Below, in pieces: positions 9,058 through 18,600 of a DNA stretch of 64,000 bases. The notes beneath the pieces were generated by a model. It did no database searches. It was given only the letters and a program-made list of their open reading frames with translations, and had not been told where the DNA came from. Positions within the stretch are counted from its first letter, which is position 1. Every line of letters starts with the position of its first letter. The DNA comes from Rhizobium sp. SSA_523 (lineage in GTDB: Bacteria; Pseudomonadota; Alphaproteobacteria; Rhizobiales; Rhizobiaceae), in contig NZ_CP129382.1 of assembly GCF_030435705.1 (NCBI RefSeq), forward strand, positions 3,342,501 through 3,406,500. Direction: 5' to 3'. A program made the position numbers and the translations under genes.

Positions 9058-9187
9058 GCCCCTCACCCCGCCTCCGCTTCGCTCGGCGCACCCTCTCCCC
9101 GTAAACGGGGCGAGGGGGACCAAAAGCGTCGCGGCATACTTCTTCTCCCCGCCTGCGGGGAGAAGGTGCCGGCAGGCGGATGAGGGG
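9058..9187. repeat. rhizobial palindromic intergenic element (RIME-like)
   Basis: The whole gap between the thiolase and the next gene is a composite palindrome. CCCCTCACCCCGCCT at the left end is roughly the reverse complement of GGCGGATGAGGGG at the right. Two inner hairpins are formed by CCCCGT AAAC GGGG-like sequence near 9097-9112 and by CTCCCCGCCTGCGGGGAG near 9145-9162. This architecture matches abundant Rhizobiaceae intergenic mosaic elements. Family assignment is from memory of their general form, not an alignment. Confidence 0.6.
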
Positions 9188-9229
9188 CAAACAACGCCAA
9201 AGCGATTTTCAGGGAAGAGGAATCCCAAT

Positions 9230-11446
9230 ATGAGCGCCTATAAGAATTTCACCGTCGAAACCGACGCAGACGGCATTGCCCTTGTGACCTGGGACATGCC
9301 GGACAAGAGCATGAACGTCTTCACCGTCGAGGTGATGGACGAGATCGAAGCCATCCTGAACCAGACCGTGGCGGACGAGGCGGTCAAGGGCGTGGTCTTC
9401 ACCTCCGGCAAGAGCTCGTTCTCCGGCGGCGCAGACCTGACGATGATCCGCGGCATGTTCTCTCTTCTGCATCAGGAACAGGCAAACAATCCCGATACGG
9501 CCATGCAGAAGCTGTTTGATGTCGCCGGCCGCATGACCTGGCTGTGGCGCAAGATCGAGACCTGCGGCAAGCCGTGGGTGGCCGCCATCAATGGCGTGTG
9601 CATGGGAGGCGCGCTGGAACTGTCGCTGGCCTGCCATGGCCGCGTCGTCTCCAATGCCAAATCGGTCAAGCTCGCTTTGCCGGAAGTCAAGGTCGGCATC
9701 TTCCCCGGCGCCGGCGGCACGCAGCGTGTGGCCCGCCTTGCCAATACGCAGGACGCCCTGCAGATGATGACGACCGGCCAGTCGCTGGCGCCAGCCCGCG
9801 CCAAGGCCATGAACCTCGTGCATCAGGTCGTGGACCCCGACCAGCTGATCCCGGCCGCCAGGCAGATGATCAAGGACGGGCTGAAGCCGGTCGCGCCCTG
9901 GGACGAAAAGGGATTCAAGGTGCCGGGTGGCGGCATCTGGACGCCTGCCGCCGCACAGCTCTGGCCGGCAGCCCCCGCCATCTTGCGCCGCGAAACGGCC
10001 GGCAATTATCCGGGCGCCCTCGCCATCCTGAAATGCGTCTATGAAGGCCTGCAGGTGCCGTTCGATACCGGCCTCAAGATCGAGCAGCGCTATTTCACCC
10101 AGGTGTTGCGCTCCACCGAAGCCTTCTCGATGATCCGCTCGCTGTTCATTTCCATGCAGGAACTGGGCAAGGGTGCGCGCCGTCCGGCCGGCGTCGAGAA
10201 GAAGAAGCTCTCCAAGATCGGCGTGGTCGGCGCCGGCTTCATGGGCGCGTCGATCGCCTATGTCACGGCCGCGGCCGGAATTGCCGTCTCGCTGATCGAT
10301 CGCGACGAGGAAGCCGCAGCCAAGGGCAAGGCGGTTTCCGAAAAGCTGGTGGCCGACAGTGTCGGCAAGGGCCGCATGACCAAGGAAGAAGGCGAGAAGC
10401 TGCTCGCGCTCATCACGCCGACAGCGGATTATTCGACCTTGTCGGATGTCGCCCTCGTGGTCGAGGCCGTTTTCGAGGATCGCCAGGTCAAGAAGGACGT
10501 GATCGAAAAGGTCGAGGCCGTGCTGCCGGAAACGGCTATCTTCGCCTCCAATACCTCGACCTTGCCGATCACCGGCCTCGCGAAGAACTCCAGGCGTCCA
10601 AAACAGTTCATCGGCGTGCATTTCTTCTCGCCGGTTGAGAAGATGATGCTGACGGAGGTGATCCTCGGCGAGGAAACCGGTGACGAGGCACTGGCGGTCG
10701 CGCTGGATTACGTCGCCCAGATCAAGAAGACGCCGATCGTCGTCAACGATACGCGCGGCTTCTATGTCAACCGCTGCGTCTTCCGCTATATCAACGAAGC
10801 CTATGACATGCTGATCGAGGGCGTCCCGGCCATCATGATCGAAAATGCCGCCAAGATGGCCGGCATGCCGGTCGGCCCGCTCTCGCTGAACGACGAAGTC
10901 GCCGTCGATCTCAGCCAGAAGATCATGAAAGCGTCGATCGCCGATCTGGGCGAGGCATCGGTCAAGCCGGAGCATATGGCGCTTGTCGATAAGCTGGTGA
11001 ACGATCTCGATCGGCGTGGCCGCAAGAACGGCAAGGGCTTCTATGAGTATCCCGCCAAGCCGGCAAAGAAGTTCCTGTGGCCGGGCCTGAAGGACCTCTA
11101 CCCCCAGACGCCGGCATCCGACGTGGATGTGAACGTGCTGAAGCAGCGCCTTCTCGTCACCATTGCGCTGGAAGCCGCCCGCACCATGGAGGAGGGCATC
11201 GTCACCGATCCGCGTGAGGCCGATGTCGGCTCGATCCTCGGTTTCGGCTTTGCCCCCTATACCGGCGGAACCCTCTCCTATATCGACGGCATGGGCGTGA
11301 AGACCTTCGTGGAGCTTTGCGAAAACCTTGCCGGCCGATATGGCGAGCACTTCAAGCCGACACCCCTGCTTCTCGATATGGCGGCCAAAGGCGATACCTT
11401 CTACACGCGGTTCGATCCGTATGGCGCGGAGCAGAAGGCCGCCTGA
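9230..11446 (+). CDS. multifunctional enoyl-CoA hydratase / 3-hydroxyacyl-CoA dehydrogenase
   Basis: 738-aa fusion of the FadB/FadJ type. The N-terminal crotonase domain (about 1-190) carries the oxyanion-hole segment SSFSGGADLTMI and the catalytic-Glu region VCMGGALELSLACHGR and LPEVKVGIFPGAGGTQRVAR. The NAD-binding 3-hydroxyacyl-CoA dehydrogenase domain begins with the Rossmann motif IGVVGAGFMGASIAYVTA (about 325) and contains FIGVHFFSPVEKMMLTEVI. The C-terminal dehydrogenase domain has the GRKNGKGFYEYP motif. It performs hydration and oxidation between the dehydrogenase and thiolase steps. The start at ATG 9230 follows GGAAGAGGAA. Confidence 0.93.
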   Translation: MSAYKNFTVETDADGIALVTWDMPDKSMNVFTVEVMDEIEAILNQTVADEAVKGVVFTSGKSSFSGGADLTMIRGMFSLLHQEQANNPDTAMQKLFDVAGRMTWLWRKIETCGKPWVAAINGVCMGGALELSLACHGRVVSNAKSVKLALPEVKVGIFPGAGGTQRVARLANTQDALQMMTTGQSLAPARAKAMNLVHQVVDPDQLIPAARQMIKDGLKPVAPWDEKGFKVPGGGIWTPAAAQLWPAAPAILRRETAGNYPGALAILKCVYEGLQVPFDTGLKIEQRYFTQVLRSTEAFSMIRSLFISMQELGKGARRPAGVEKKKLSKIGVVGAGFMGASIAYVTAAAGIAVSLIDRDEEAAAKGKAVSEKLVADSVGKGRMTKEEGEKLLALITPTADYSTLSDVALVVEAVFEDRQVKKDVIEKVEAVLPETAIFASNTSTLPITGLAKNSRRPKQFIGVHFFSPVEKMMLTEVILGEETGDEALAVALDYVAQIKKTPIVVNDTRGFYVNRCVFRYINEAYDMLIEGVPAIMIENAAKMAGMPVGPLSLNDEVAVDLSQKIMKASIADLGEASVKPEHMALVDKLVNDLDRRGRKNGKGFYEYPAKPAKKFLWPGLKDLYPQTPASDVDVNVLKQRLLVTIALEAARTMEEGIVTDPREADVGSILGFGFAPYTGGTLSYIDGMGVKTFVELCENLAGRYGEHFKPTPLLLDMAAKGDTFYTRFDPYGAEQKAA

Positions 11447-11547
11447 CCATAGGCTAGGCACGTTGCGGGATCGCTCACGAGCGAGCGGTCTCGATCATCC
11501 TGCGGGGGGAGTCGCAGGGGTGACCCGTGGCGCCTTCGGGTGCATTG

Positions 11548-12270
11548 TCAGACCCCCAGCAGCAGGCGTGCCGCGATCGGCACGATGATCGAGGTGGCGA
11601 TCGCGTTCAGGGCCATGGCTATTCCAGCAAAGAGACCGGCGGTCGGATCGACGTCATAGGCGCGGGCCGTGCCGATGCCATGCGAGGTCAGGCCGGCGGC
11701 GAAACCTCGTGCGGCAAAATCGCGAATGCCCATGCGGTTCATCATGGGGGTCACGATCAAGGCGCCGGTAATGCCGGTGAGGATGACCAGCACCGCCGTC
11801 AGCGACGGATTGCCGCCCAGCGATGAGGAGACCGCCATGGCCACGCCGGCTGTGGCCGATTTCGGCAGGAACGAGATCATCACCTCGCGTGACAGGCCGA
11901 ACAGCCAGCCGAGCAGGATCACCGAAAGAACCGCCACCAGGGATCCGACCAGAAGAGCCAGGGCGATCGGCACCACGACTTTCCTGACCTCCTGCCACTG
12001 CTGATAAAGCGGAACCGCTATGGCCACCGTGGCCGGCCCCAGCAGGAAGTGGACGAATTGCGCGCCTTCGAAGAACTGCTCGTAGGGGATATCGAAGACC
12101 GTCATCATCAGGGTCAGCAGGACGATCGAGCTCAAGACCGGATTGGCGAGCGGGTGGCGCTTCAGGCGCAGGGACAGTTCCACCGCAAGGATCCAGGTGG
12201 AGATCGTCAGCGTCAGCCAGATCAATGGCGAGGTGGAAAGATAGACCCAGAGGTCGACAGGGCTGCGCAT
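11548..12270 (-). CDS. lrgB: LrgB family membrane protein
   Basis: Integral membrane protein of the LrgB/CidB (YohK) family, partner of the LrgA/CidA holin-like protein upstream. Several hydrophobic helices span the 240 aa, with the family motif FLPKSATAGVAMAVSSSLGG in the middle and GLTSHGIGTARAYD towards the end. Its ATG (12270) overlaps the lrgA TGA (TGATG), so the pair is co-translated. Members have been linked to murein hydrolase control and to organic-acid (glycolate/pyruvate) movement; neither can be decided from sequence. It is convergent with the beta-oxidation genes. Confidence 0.88.
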   Translation of the reverse strand: MRSPVDLWVYLSTSPLIWLTLTISTWILAVELSLRLKRHPLANPVLSSIVLLTLMMTVFDIPYEQFFEGAQFVHFLLGPATVAIAVPLYQQWQEVRKVVVPIALALLVGSLVAVLSVILLGWLFGLSREVMISFLPKSATAGVAMAVSSSLGGNPSLTAVLVILTGITGALIVTPMMNRMGIRDFAARGFAAGLTSHGIGTARAYDVDPTAGLFAGIAMALNAIATSIIVPIAARLLLGV

Positions 12271-12638
12271 CAGGCTCCCCAATGCCGGGCCAGCAGCCGC
12301 CGCGCGGCGATGAAGGTCCACACCGTCGCGACCAGCGTCACGATCGCCGACAGGACGAGGACAGCTGCAATGGGGCCCGCTTCGGTGCGGACGACGCCCC
12401 ACAGGGACACTACGCCGACGCCGGCGGGCACGAACAGCAGGCCAAGATTGGAAAGCAGCGCTCCGGAGGCCGTTTCAATCTGCGGGAAGGACGTGCCTTT
12501 CCAGCTCTGCATGGCGCGCAGGAAGACAAACAGCAGAATGAGACCGATGACGGGACCGGGAACGGGCAGCTTGACGAGGAATACGAGACATTCCCCGATC
12601 AGCTGGAAGAGAAGGAGGGCGGCAAGGCCACGCAGCAT
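12270..12638 (-). CDS. lrgA: LrgA/CidA family holin-like protein
   Basis: 122-aa protein with four hydrophobic segments, characteristic of LrgA/CidA. The family motif VPGPVIGLILLFVFL is near residue 30 and LLSNLGLLFVPAGVGVV near 65. The start at 12638 (MLRGLAALL) is preceded by GGAG at 8 nt; a longer frame to 12731 lacks a ribosome site and family similarity. First gene of the lrgAB pair, divergent from a histidine kinase gene. Confidence 0.85.
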   Translation of the reverse strand: MLRGLAALLLFQLIGECLVFLVKLPVPGPVIGLILLFVFLRAMQSWKGTSFPQIETASGALLSNLGLLFVPAGVGVVSLWGVVRTEAGPIAAVLVLSAIVTLVATVWTFIAARRLLARHWGA

Positions 12639-12984
12639 GTGATCAACTCCAAGGAGAAAGCCCAGGCGGGATATCGAGGCCTGGCGAAGCGACGGGACGC
12701 GATCATACTTGGTGACGCGCCGCAATCTCAAGCGCGACAGAATGCTGATCGCACACGCCCAAAAGGCAGTCGGCGCAGCATCACCAAAGCGGATGCGCGT
12801 TTGCCGTTCGTCCGCTGCCGCAAAAATACGAATCCATATCAGAACTCGCGCCCGATGGTGGCTCCTTGGTCACGGTTGGGACGCCATCGTACAAAGCGAG
12901 GCTTTCCGGGAGCCATGATCTGCTGCATCCGAATTCATTCTCCGCTAAACAACGAAAATGATGACGACGAAGAAAGGATTCGCG
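12639..12984. other. divergent promoter region, lrgA / histidine kinase
   Basis: About 346 bp separating two divergent starts. Apart from ribosome sites next to each gene I see no clear operator, repeat or additional gene. Confidence 0.5.
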
Positions 12985-14115
12985 ATGAGCGGCGAGGAGT
13001 CAGCGTCACCGGTCGCAGGCGCGGCCAGCGGGTCTGAAACCGATCCCCGTTTCGCCGCCCGTGAACTGACGGTCGCGCGCCTGTCGCGGCTGCCGGCCTT
13101 TCGTTCGACCTGGCAGGCGCCGACCCGGCGCGAGACAATTTTCGCCTATGGGGCATCGCTGACAATCGAACTGGTTGCGATCTGGCTGCGCTTCGCCATC
13201 GATTCCTATCTGCCGACCGGCTTTCCCTATCTGACCTTCTTCCCGGCGGTGATCTTGACCGGCTTCTGCTTCGGCATTTATCCGGCGCTGCTCAACAGCG
13301 TCATTTCCGCGCTGGTGGCCTGGTATTGGTTCATCGCGCCGATCGGCAGTTTCGCCCTCACTCTGCAGTCCGTCACCGCGCTCGGCTTCTTCTTCCTTGT
13401 CGTGGCGATCGATCTCGGCCTTCTGCAATTGCTGCTTCTGGCCTATTCGGAGCAGGTGCGCGCAAGGCGGGACCTGACGCGACATCTCCAGATGCAGCAG
13501 CTTGTTTCCGAAGAGGTCGATCACCGGATGAAGAACCTTCTGGCCACGACCAGCGGGCTGATTGCACTGTCCCAGCGGCACGCAGAAACGCCCAAGGAAC
13601 TGGGTACCCGATTGCGCCAGCGGATCCAGGCCATGGCGCATTCCATCAATCTGCTGAGAGGCTCCCTGCACGGGGGAAGCGCGGGGATGCGCGAGACGCT
13701 ACTGACGGCGCTGGCTCCGCTCGGTCTGGCGGAGGGCGAGCGGATGCTCGTCGAAGGTCCCGACCTGAACCTCAATGGCTCCACCATCATGTCGCTGAGC
13801 CTGATCTGCCATGAACTCGGGACCAATGCGCTGAAATACGGCGCCCTGTCCGGAGAGGGCGGCCGCATCCATGTGTCGTGGCGGCAGCAGGCGCGCGAAT
13901 TGGCGCCGGATGATGATCTAGACGAGCCGATGATCGAACTCGTCTGGCATGAGCGGGACGGGCCGAGCGTTGCGGCACCCAGCCGGCAGGGATTCGGAAC
14001 GGAGCTCATCACCCGCATGGGATCGAGCTTCGGCGGACCGACGACACTGGATTATGCGCAAGACGGACTGGTGGTACGTTTCCAGATGCGCCCGGAACTG
14101 GTGATTGCAGGCTAG
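12985..14115 (+). CDS. membrane sensor histidine kinase, HWE/HisKA_2 type with DUF4118
   Basis: 376-aa sensor kinase. The N-terminal half has four hydrophobic helices with the DUF4118 pattern (GFPYLTFFPAVILTGFCFGI, ALVAWYWFIAPIGSF), an architecture without a large periplasmic loop. The transmitter starts with VDHRMKNLLATTSGL, where His is the expected phospho-acceptor of the HWE/HisKA_2 group, and continues to an ATPase domain with CHELGTNALKYGALS and GFGTELI. No response regulator is adjacent, so it may feed the alphaproteobacterial PhyR/general stress pathway or an unlinked regulator (inference). Start at 12985 favoured by GAAAGGA; an ATG at 12958 is possible. Confidence 0.82.
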   Translation: MSGEESASPVAGAASGSETDPRFAARELTVARLSRLPAFRSTWQAPTRRETIFAYGASLTIELVAIWLRFAIDSYLPTGFPYLTFFPAVILTGFCFGIYPALLNSVISALVAWYWFIAPIGSFALTLQSVTALGFFFLVVAIDLGLLQLLLLAYSEQVRARRDLTRHLQMQQLVSEEVDHRMKNLLATTSGLIALSQRHAETPKELGTRLRQRIQAMAHSINLLRGSLHGGSAGMRETLLTALAPLGLAEGERMLVEGPDLNLNGSTIMSLSLICHELGTNALKYGALSGEGGRIHVSWRQQARELAPDDDLDEPMIELVWHERDGPSVAAPSRQGFGTELITRMGSSFGGPTTLDYAQDGLVVRFQMRPELVIAG

Positions 14116-14154
14116 GGACAAAACCCGATCAAGCCACACATGCCAAAACGAGAA

Positions 14155-14174
14155 GCGGCGCCGTAAGGCGCCGC
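14155..14174. terminator. hairpin terminator between convergent genes
   Basis: Perfect 8-bp stem GCGGCGCC / GGCGCCGC with a 4-base loop. On the minus strand it is followed by a T-containing run (TTCTCGTTTT), so it fits best as the end of the opgC transcript; it may also stop the kinase transcript. Confidence 0.6.
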
Positions 14175-14206
14175 ACGTCGTTTGATTTGCCGTCTTCGGC
14201 TGCGGT

Positions 14207-15430
14207 TCAGCGCTTGTTGAGCGTGGCAACCTTGACCGTCTGCGGGCGGCGCGGCGCAACGGTGGCCGTGCCGAACCACTTGTCCCGTTCTCTCCAGAGG
14301 GCGGGAACAGCCAGAAGCGCAACGCAGGTAACGGCGATGGCGGTCTTGGTCAGTTCCGACAATTCCGGCGTGCGGCCGTCCAGGTAATAGACGGCATAGA
14401 CGATGCCGACGTGCCAGACATAGACATAGAGCGAATGCCGGCCGAGCAGCTGCAGGAATTTCAGCGAGAGAACCCAGATGATGCCCTGGCCGATGCGGCG
14501 AACCCACAGCGCCTTGTGCTGCGGTCCGGCAATGACCAGCCAGGTGATCAGCGTGGCAGCCGCGACAAAATTGATCAGATAGACGGGACCGAAATCAGCG
14601 CGGATTTCCATGGTCGCGAATTTGCCGATCACGTCGCCCGGCATCAGGCCATGCGCCGTCATGATCCGCAGCGGCAGGAAGAAGGCGCAGATCAGCGCGC
14701 TGATGGTCGGGATGAAGGTGTTCTGCGGCGAAAAGATCCGGCCCCATTCGATGCGGTTGAGCGATGTCAGCGCACCCAGGACGAGGCCCGAATAGAACAC
14801 GATCTGCCAGCCGAGAAGGTTGAACGAGACACGGACGCCCTGTTCGTCGGAGCCCATGAAGAACTGGTGGATCGGATCGGTCACCAGCTTCTGCAGGCCA
14901 AGCTGGCCCGCCATCCAGAGGATCAGCGAACCGGCCATGACATGCGCCCATTTGCCGTCGATCACCAGTTTCACCAGGAACGGCGCAAACAGCATGTAGA
15001 TGATGTATTGCGGCAGGATGTCCATAAATGTCGGCTGGAAGACAAAGGTCGCGATCGCGGCCAGGCGCAGCGGGTCGTCGAAGGTCGTGTAACCCAGCCA
15101 GTTGTACCAGAGATGATAGGCGCCCGGCAGGATCATCTGCGCTGCCAGGACGCAGAGGACGATTCCCATGGCATAGCGGTACAGTTCGAAGGCGCGGGAA
15201 TAGATGGCATTTCTGCCGACCTCGTAGCCGTTCTTGGCCATCTTGCGGACATAGACCATGCCGATCAGCAAGCCGGACAGAAACACGAAGCCCTGCGCGT
15301 CTTCCACGAAGGCCAGCTGGTTGTGATTGATCTGAACAAGCCAGTAACCGCCTGCAAAGATCAAATGGTTGATGAGCATGAAGACGAGGAAATAGCCCCG
15401 CATCCCATCAATCAGATCATAGCGTTTCAT
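14207..15430 (-). CDS. OpgC-type membrane acyltransferase
   Basis: 407-aa polytopic membrane protein of the OpgC family, which transfers succinyl or related groups to periplasmic glucans. It opens with RYDLIDGMRGYFLVFMLINH, the conserved beginning of the family, followed by about ten hydrophobic helices, for example GFVFLSGLLIGMVYV and LGRHSLYVYVWHVGIVYAVY. In Rhizobiaceae the acceptor is probably cyclic beta-glucan, but the substrate is inferred from the family only. It lies downstream of a hybrid kinase gene on the same strand with a 182-bp gap, so it probably has its own promoter. Confidence 0.82.
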   Translation of the reverse strand: MKRYDLIDGMRGYFLVFMLINHLIFAGGYWLVQINHNQLAFVEDAQGFVFLSGLLIGMVYVRKMAKNGYEVGRNAIYSRAFELYRYAMGIVLCVLAAQMILPGAYHLWYNWLGYTTFDDPLRLAAIATFVFQPTFMDILPQYIIYMLFAPFLVKLVIDGKWAHVMAGSLILWMAGQLGLQKLVTDPIHQFFMGSDEQGVRVSFNLLGWQIVFYSGLVLGALTSLNRIEWGRIFSPQNTFIPTISALICAFFLPLRIMTAHGLMPGDVIGKFATMEIRADFGPVYLINFVAAATLITWLVIAGPQHKALWVRRIGQGIIWVLSLKFLQLLGRHSLYVYVWHVGIVYAVYYLDGRTPELSELTKTAIAVTCVALLAVPALWRERDKWFGTATVAPRRPQTVKVATLNKR

Positions 15431-15612
15431 CGGTCACGTCTCCATCGCTCGGACCGATGGCCTCACGCCGCTCCGTCCGTTTTGCCACCTCGGGCAGGTT
15501 GTATTGCGTCTCAACGCGGCTTAAGCAGGGCGGTTCCCGCAGGGCACATCGCTATAGATGCTGATCATGTATCAGCGAAAGGGGATGAATCCTGGCTGAA
15601 CAGGAAAAAATC

Positions 15613-18600
15613 TCACTCGGCCGCGGCGCGCCGCGCATTGACCATTTGCGTGAGATAGGCCCGCAAGGCAGCAGGCTTAACGGGCTTGTGCTGGATGCCC
15701 AGCCCGTATTTTTCGGCTTCCATGCGCACATCCGCGCTGCGATCGGCGGTGATCAGCAGGGCGGACATGGCGCCGCCGCACCGGGCTCGGACGCGCAGAA
15801 CGGCATCGATCCCGCTGCCGTCATCGAGATGATAATCAGCAATCACAATTTCGGGAGCACATCCCTCCCGCTCGAGCAGGCTGTCGAGCGCGGCGAGGGA
15901 TTCGCTGGTCTCGACGAGACAACCCCACCCGGTCAGCAGCAGGCTCATACCGTCGAGGATCTGCTTCTCATTGTCGATACACAGGACGCGCAGGCCGGCC
16001 AGTGGCGTGTGGCTTGCCAAGGGGGCGGCATCCTTCACCGCAAGGCGCGGCGCCTTGATGTCGCGCGGCATGCGCACCCGAAAAATCGTTCCGCGCCCAG
16101 GCGTGGAGGCCAGTTCCACCGGATGCGACAGCACGCGGGAAATCCGGTCGACGATGGACAGGCCAAGCCCGAGGCCGGAGGCCGTGCGGGCGCCCTCATC
16201 CAGCCGGGCGAACTCCTTGAACACCGTCTTGAACTTGGAGGAGGGGATGCCGATACCTGAATCCACCACATCGATCACCACTTCGCCGCCGCGCCGCCGG
16301 GCACCGACCAGCACCTTGCCGCTGATCGTGTATTTGATGGCATTGGAGACGAGGTTCTGCACCAGACGGCGCAGCAGATTGGGATCGGTCTTCACCGAAA
16401 GCGATGTGGGGATCACCTTGAACTTCAGGTTCTTCTCCCGCGCGATCGGTGCGAAATCGGTTTCGATCCGCTGCAGCAGTTCGCCGAGCGGAACCGAAAC
16501 GAGCCGCGGTTTCATCGCGCCGGTATCGAGACGGGAGATATCCAGCACCGCGCCCAGAATGCTCTCCACCGATTCCAGCGCCGAATCGATATTGCGCACC
16601 AGTTGCCGGTTTTCCGTTTCGCCCATCCGCTCCACCAGGGAGGAGGAGTAAAGCCGGGCGGCATTGAGCGGCTGGAGGATATCGTGTCCGGCGGCGGCGA
16701 AGAAGCGCGTCTTTCCAAGATTGGCTTCATCGGCTGCGGCGCGGGCAAGGGCCAGTTCGCGGTTGACCCGCGTCAGTTCGGCGGTCCGTTCCTCCACCCG
16801 CTGTTCCAGCGTCTCATTGGCCTGCTCCAGCGCACGCGCTGCAGCGACCCGCTCGGTCATATCGGTGAAGGTGGAGACGAATCCGTCATCGGGCATGGTG
16901 TTAGACCGCACTTCGATGATGCGCTCGCCGCCGCGCAGGACAAGCGAGAAGGGACTGTCCATCGTCTTGATGCGGGCGATGACGGCCTCGCCATCGGCTT
17001 CCGCCAGATCGCCGCGATCGGTCAGGATGCCGACGATGTCGCTCAGCGGATAGCCCACCTGGCCGACCTGCTCGGGCAGATCGAGCAGGTTTCGCAGACG
17101 CCGGTTCCAGATGGCCAGCCGGTCGGAACTGTCGAAGACCGCAACACCCTGGTCCATCTGAGAGAGCGCGGTTTGCAGAATGTCCTGGTTGTATTGCAGG
17201 GCTTCGCTTGCCTGGTCCAGCAGCCAGGCCGTGTCGGAACTCGCATCTTCCGCCTTTTGCAGGATCAGCGAGAGCACCAGCCGGGCGGAGGAGGAGCCGA
17301 TGGCGCTTCCCAGCAATTGCTCGGAGAAGTGGATCAGCGCCATGTCGGCGGATTCGTGATCGACGAGCCGCCGCCCGGCATTGCGCTCGTAATTGGCAAA
17401 GGATCGGCGCATGCGCTCCTCGCCGAGATAACGCGCAATGGTCGCCTTCATGTCACCGACACTCACCCGCGTCTTCCAGCCGCGCGTGGCAAATTGCGAG
17501 CGCAGGTGGCGCTTGACGAAGATGCCGGCCTGGATGCGTTCGAGCGGACGCGGATTGCGCGACAAAGACCCGATCACGAAAGCGGCGCTGTTGATGATCA
17601 GGCTGAGCAGGACGGCATTGACAAGTCCATCGGCTTCGGGGCCGGAAAAGATCTCGGTTCCGGGAAACAGGAAGTCGAGAACCGTCGCCGCAAGGGCGGA
17701 ATTGTCGGTGCCTCCGAGGCTTGGCAGGAAGAGGAGGTAGGCCCAGGCGAAGAAGCCGAGGGACATGCCGGCAAGGGCGCCTCGCGCATTGGCCCGGCGC
17801 CAGAAGAGCCCGCCAAACAGCGGCGGCGCGATCTGGGCGACGGCGGCGAAGGACAAAAGCCCGATGGAGGCCAGGCCAGATTCGCTGTCGGCGCTGCGGT
17901 AATAGGCATAGCCGAGCATCAGCACGGCAAAGATCGCGATCCGGCGGATCCGCAGGAGATGCTTGGCGAAGTCCGAGCGCTGGCCGCCGGAGGTCAGAAG
18001 CTTCCGGCGCAGGAAGATCGGCATGACGATATCGTTCGACACCATGATCGACAGCGCCACGGAGGCGACGATCACCATGGCCGTGGCGGCGGAAAAGCCG
18101 CCGATGAAGGTGAAGAGCGAGAGGATGGGCCTTTCGTGGCTGAGCGGCAGCTGCAGGACGTAGAGATCCGCATTGCCGGATCCGCCATAGGTGATCAGGC
18201 CGGCCACGGCGACGGGCAGCACGAAGAGATTGATCACGATCAGGTAGATCGGCAGGAGAATGCCGGCCGTCTTCAATTCCTGCTCGGTCCGGTTTTCCAC
18301 CACCGTGACGTGGAATTGCCGCGGCAGCATGATGATGGCAAAGCCCGACAGGCCGATCAGCAGCAGCCAGCGGGCAATCGGCGTCTGGTAGTTGAGCGCC
18401 GAGGTTACCAGAAGACTGTTGGAAGCCTTTTCCCAGAGATCGAAGGGACCGTCGAACATTAGGAAAACAACGGCTAAGCCTGCAGAGAGAAAGGCAACCA
18501 GCTTCACCATGGATTCCATGGCCACCGCGAGAATCAGTCCGTCCTGGTGCTCCGTGGCGTCGGTATGGCGGGTGCCGAAGATGATGGCGAAACAGGCCAT

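Noticed and set aside
9209..11461. 750-codon open frame on the minus strand opposite the hydratase/dehydrogenase
   Set aside because: His/Gly/Asp/Arg-rich translation is typical of antisense of GC-rich genes; the plus-strand enzyme is unmistakable.
16603..18462. 619-codon plus-strand frame opposite the hybrid kinase
   Set aside because: Antisense shadow; no recognisable motif.
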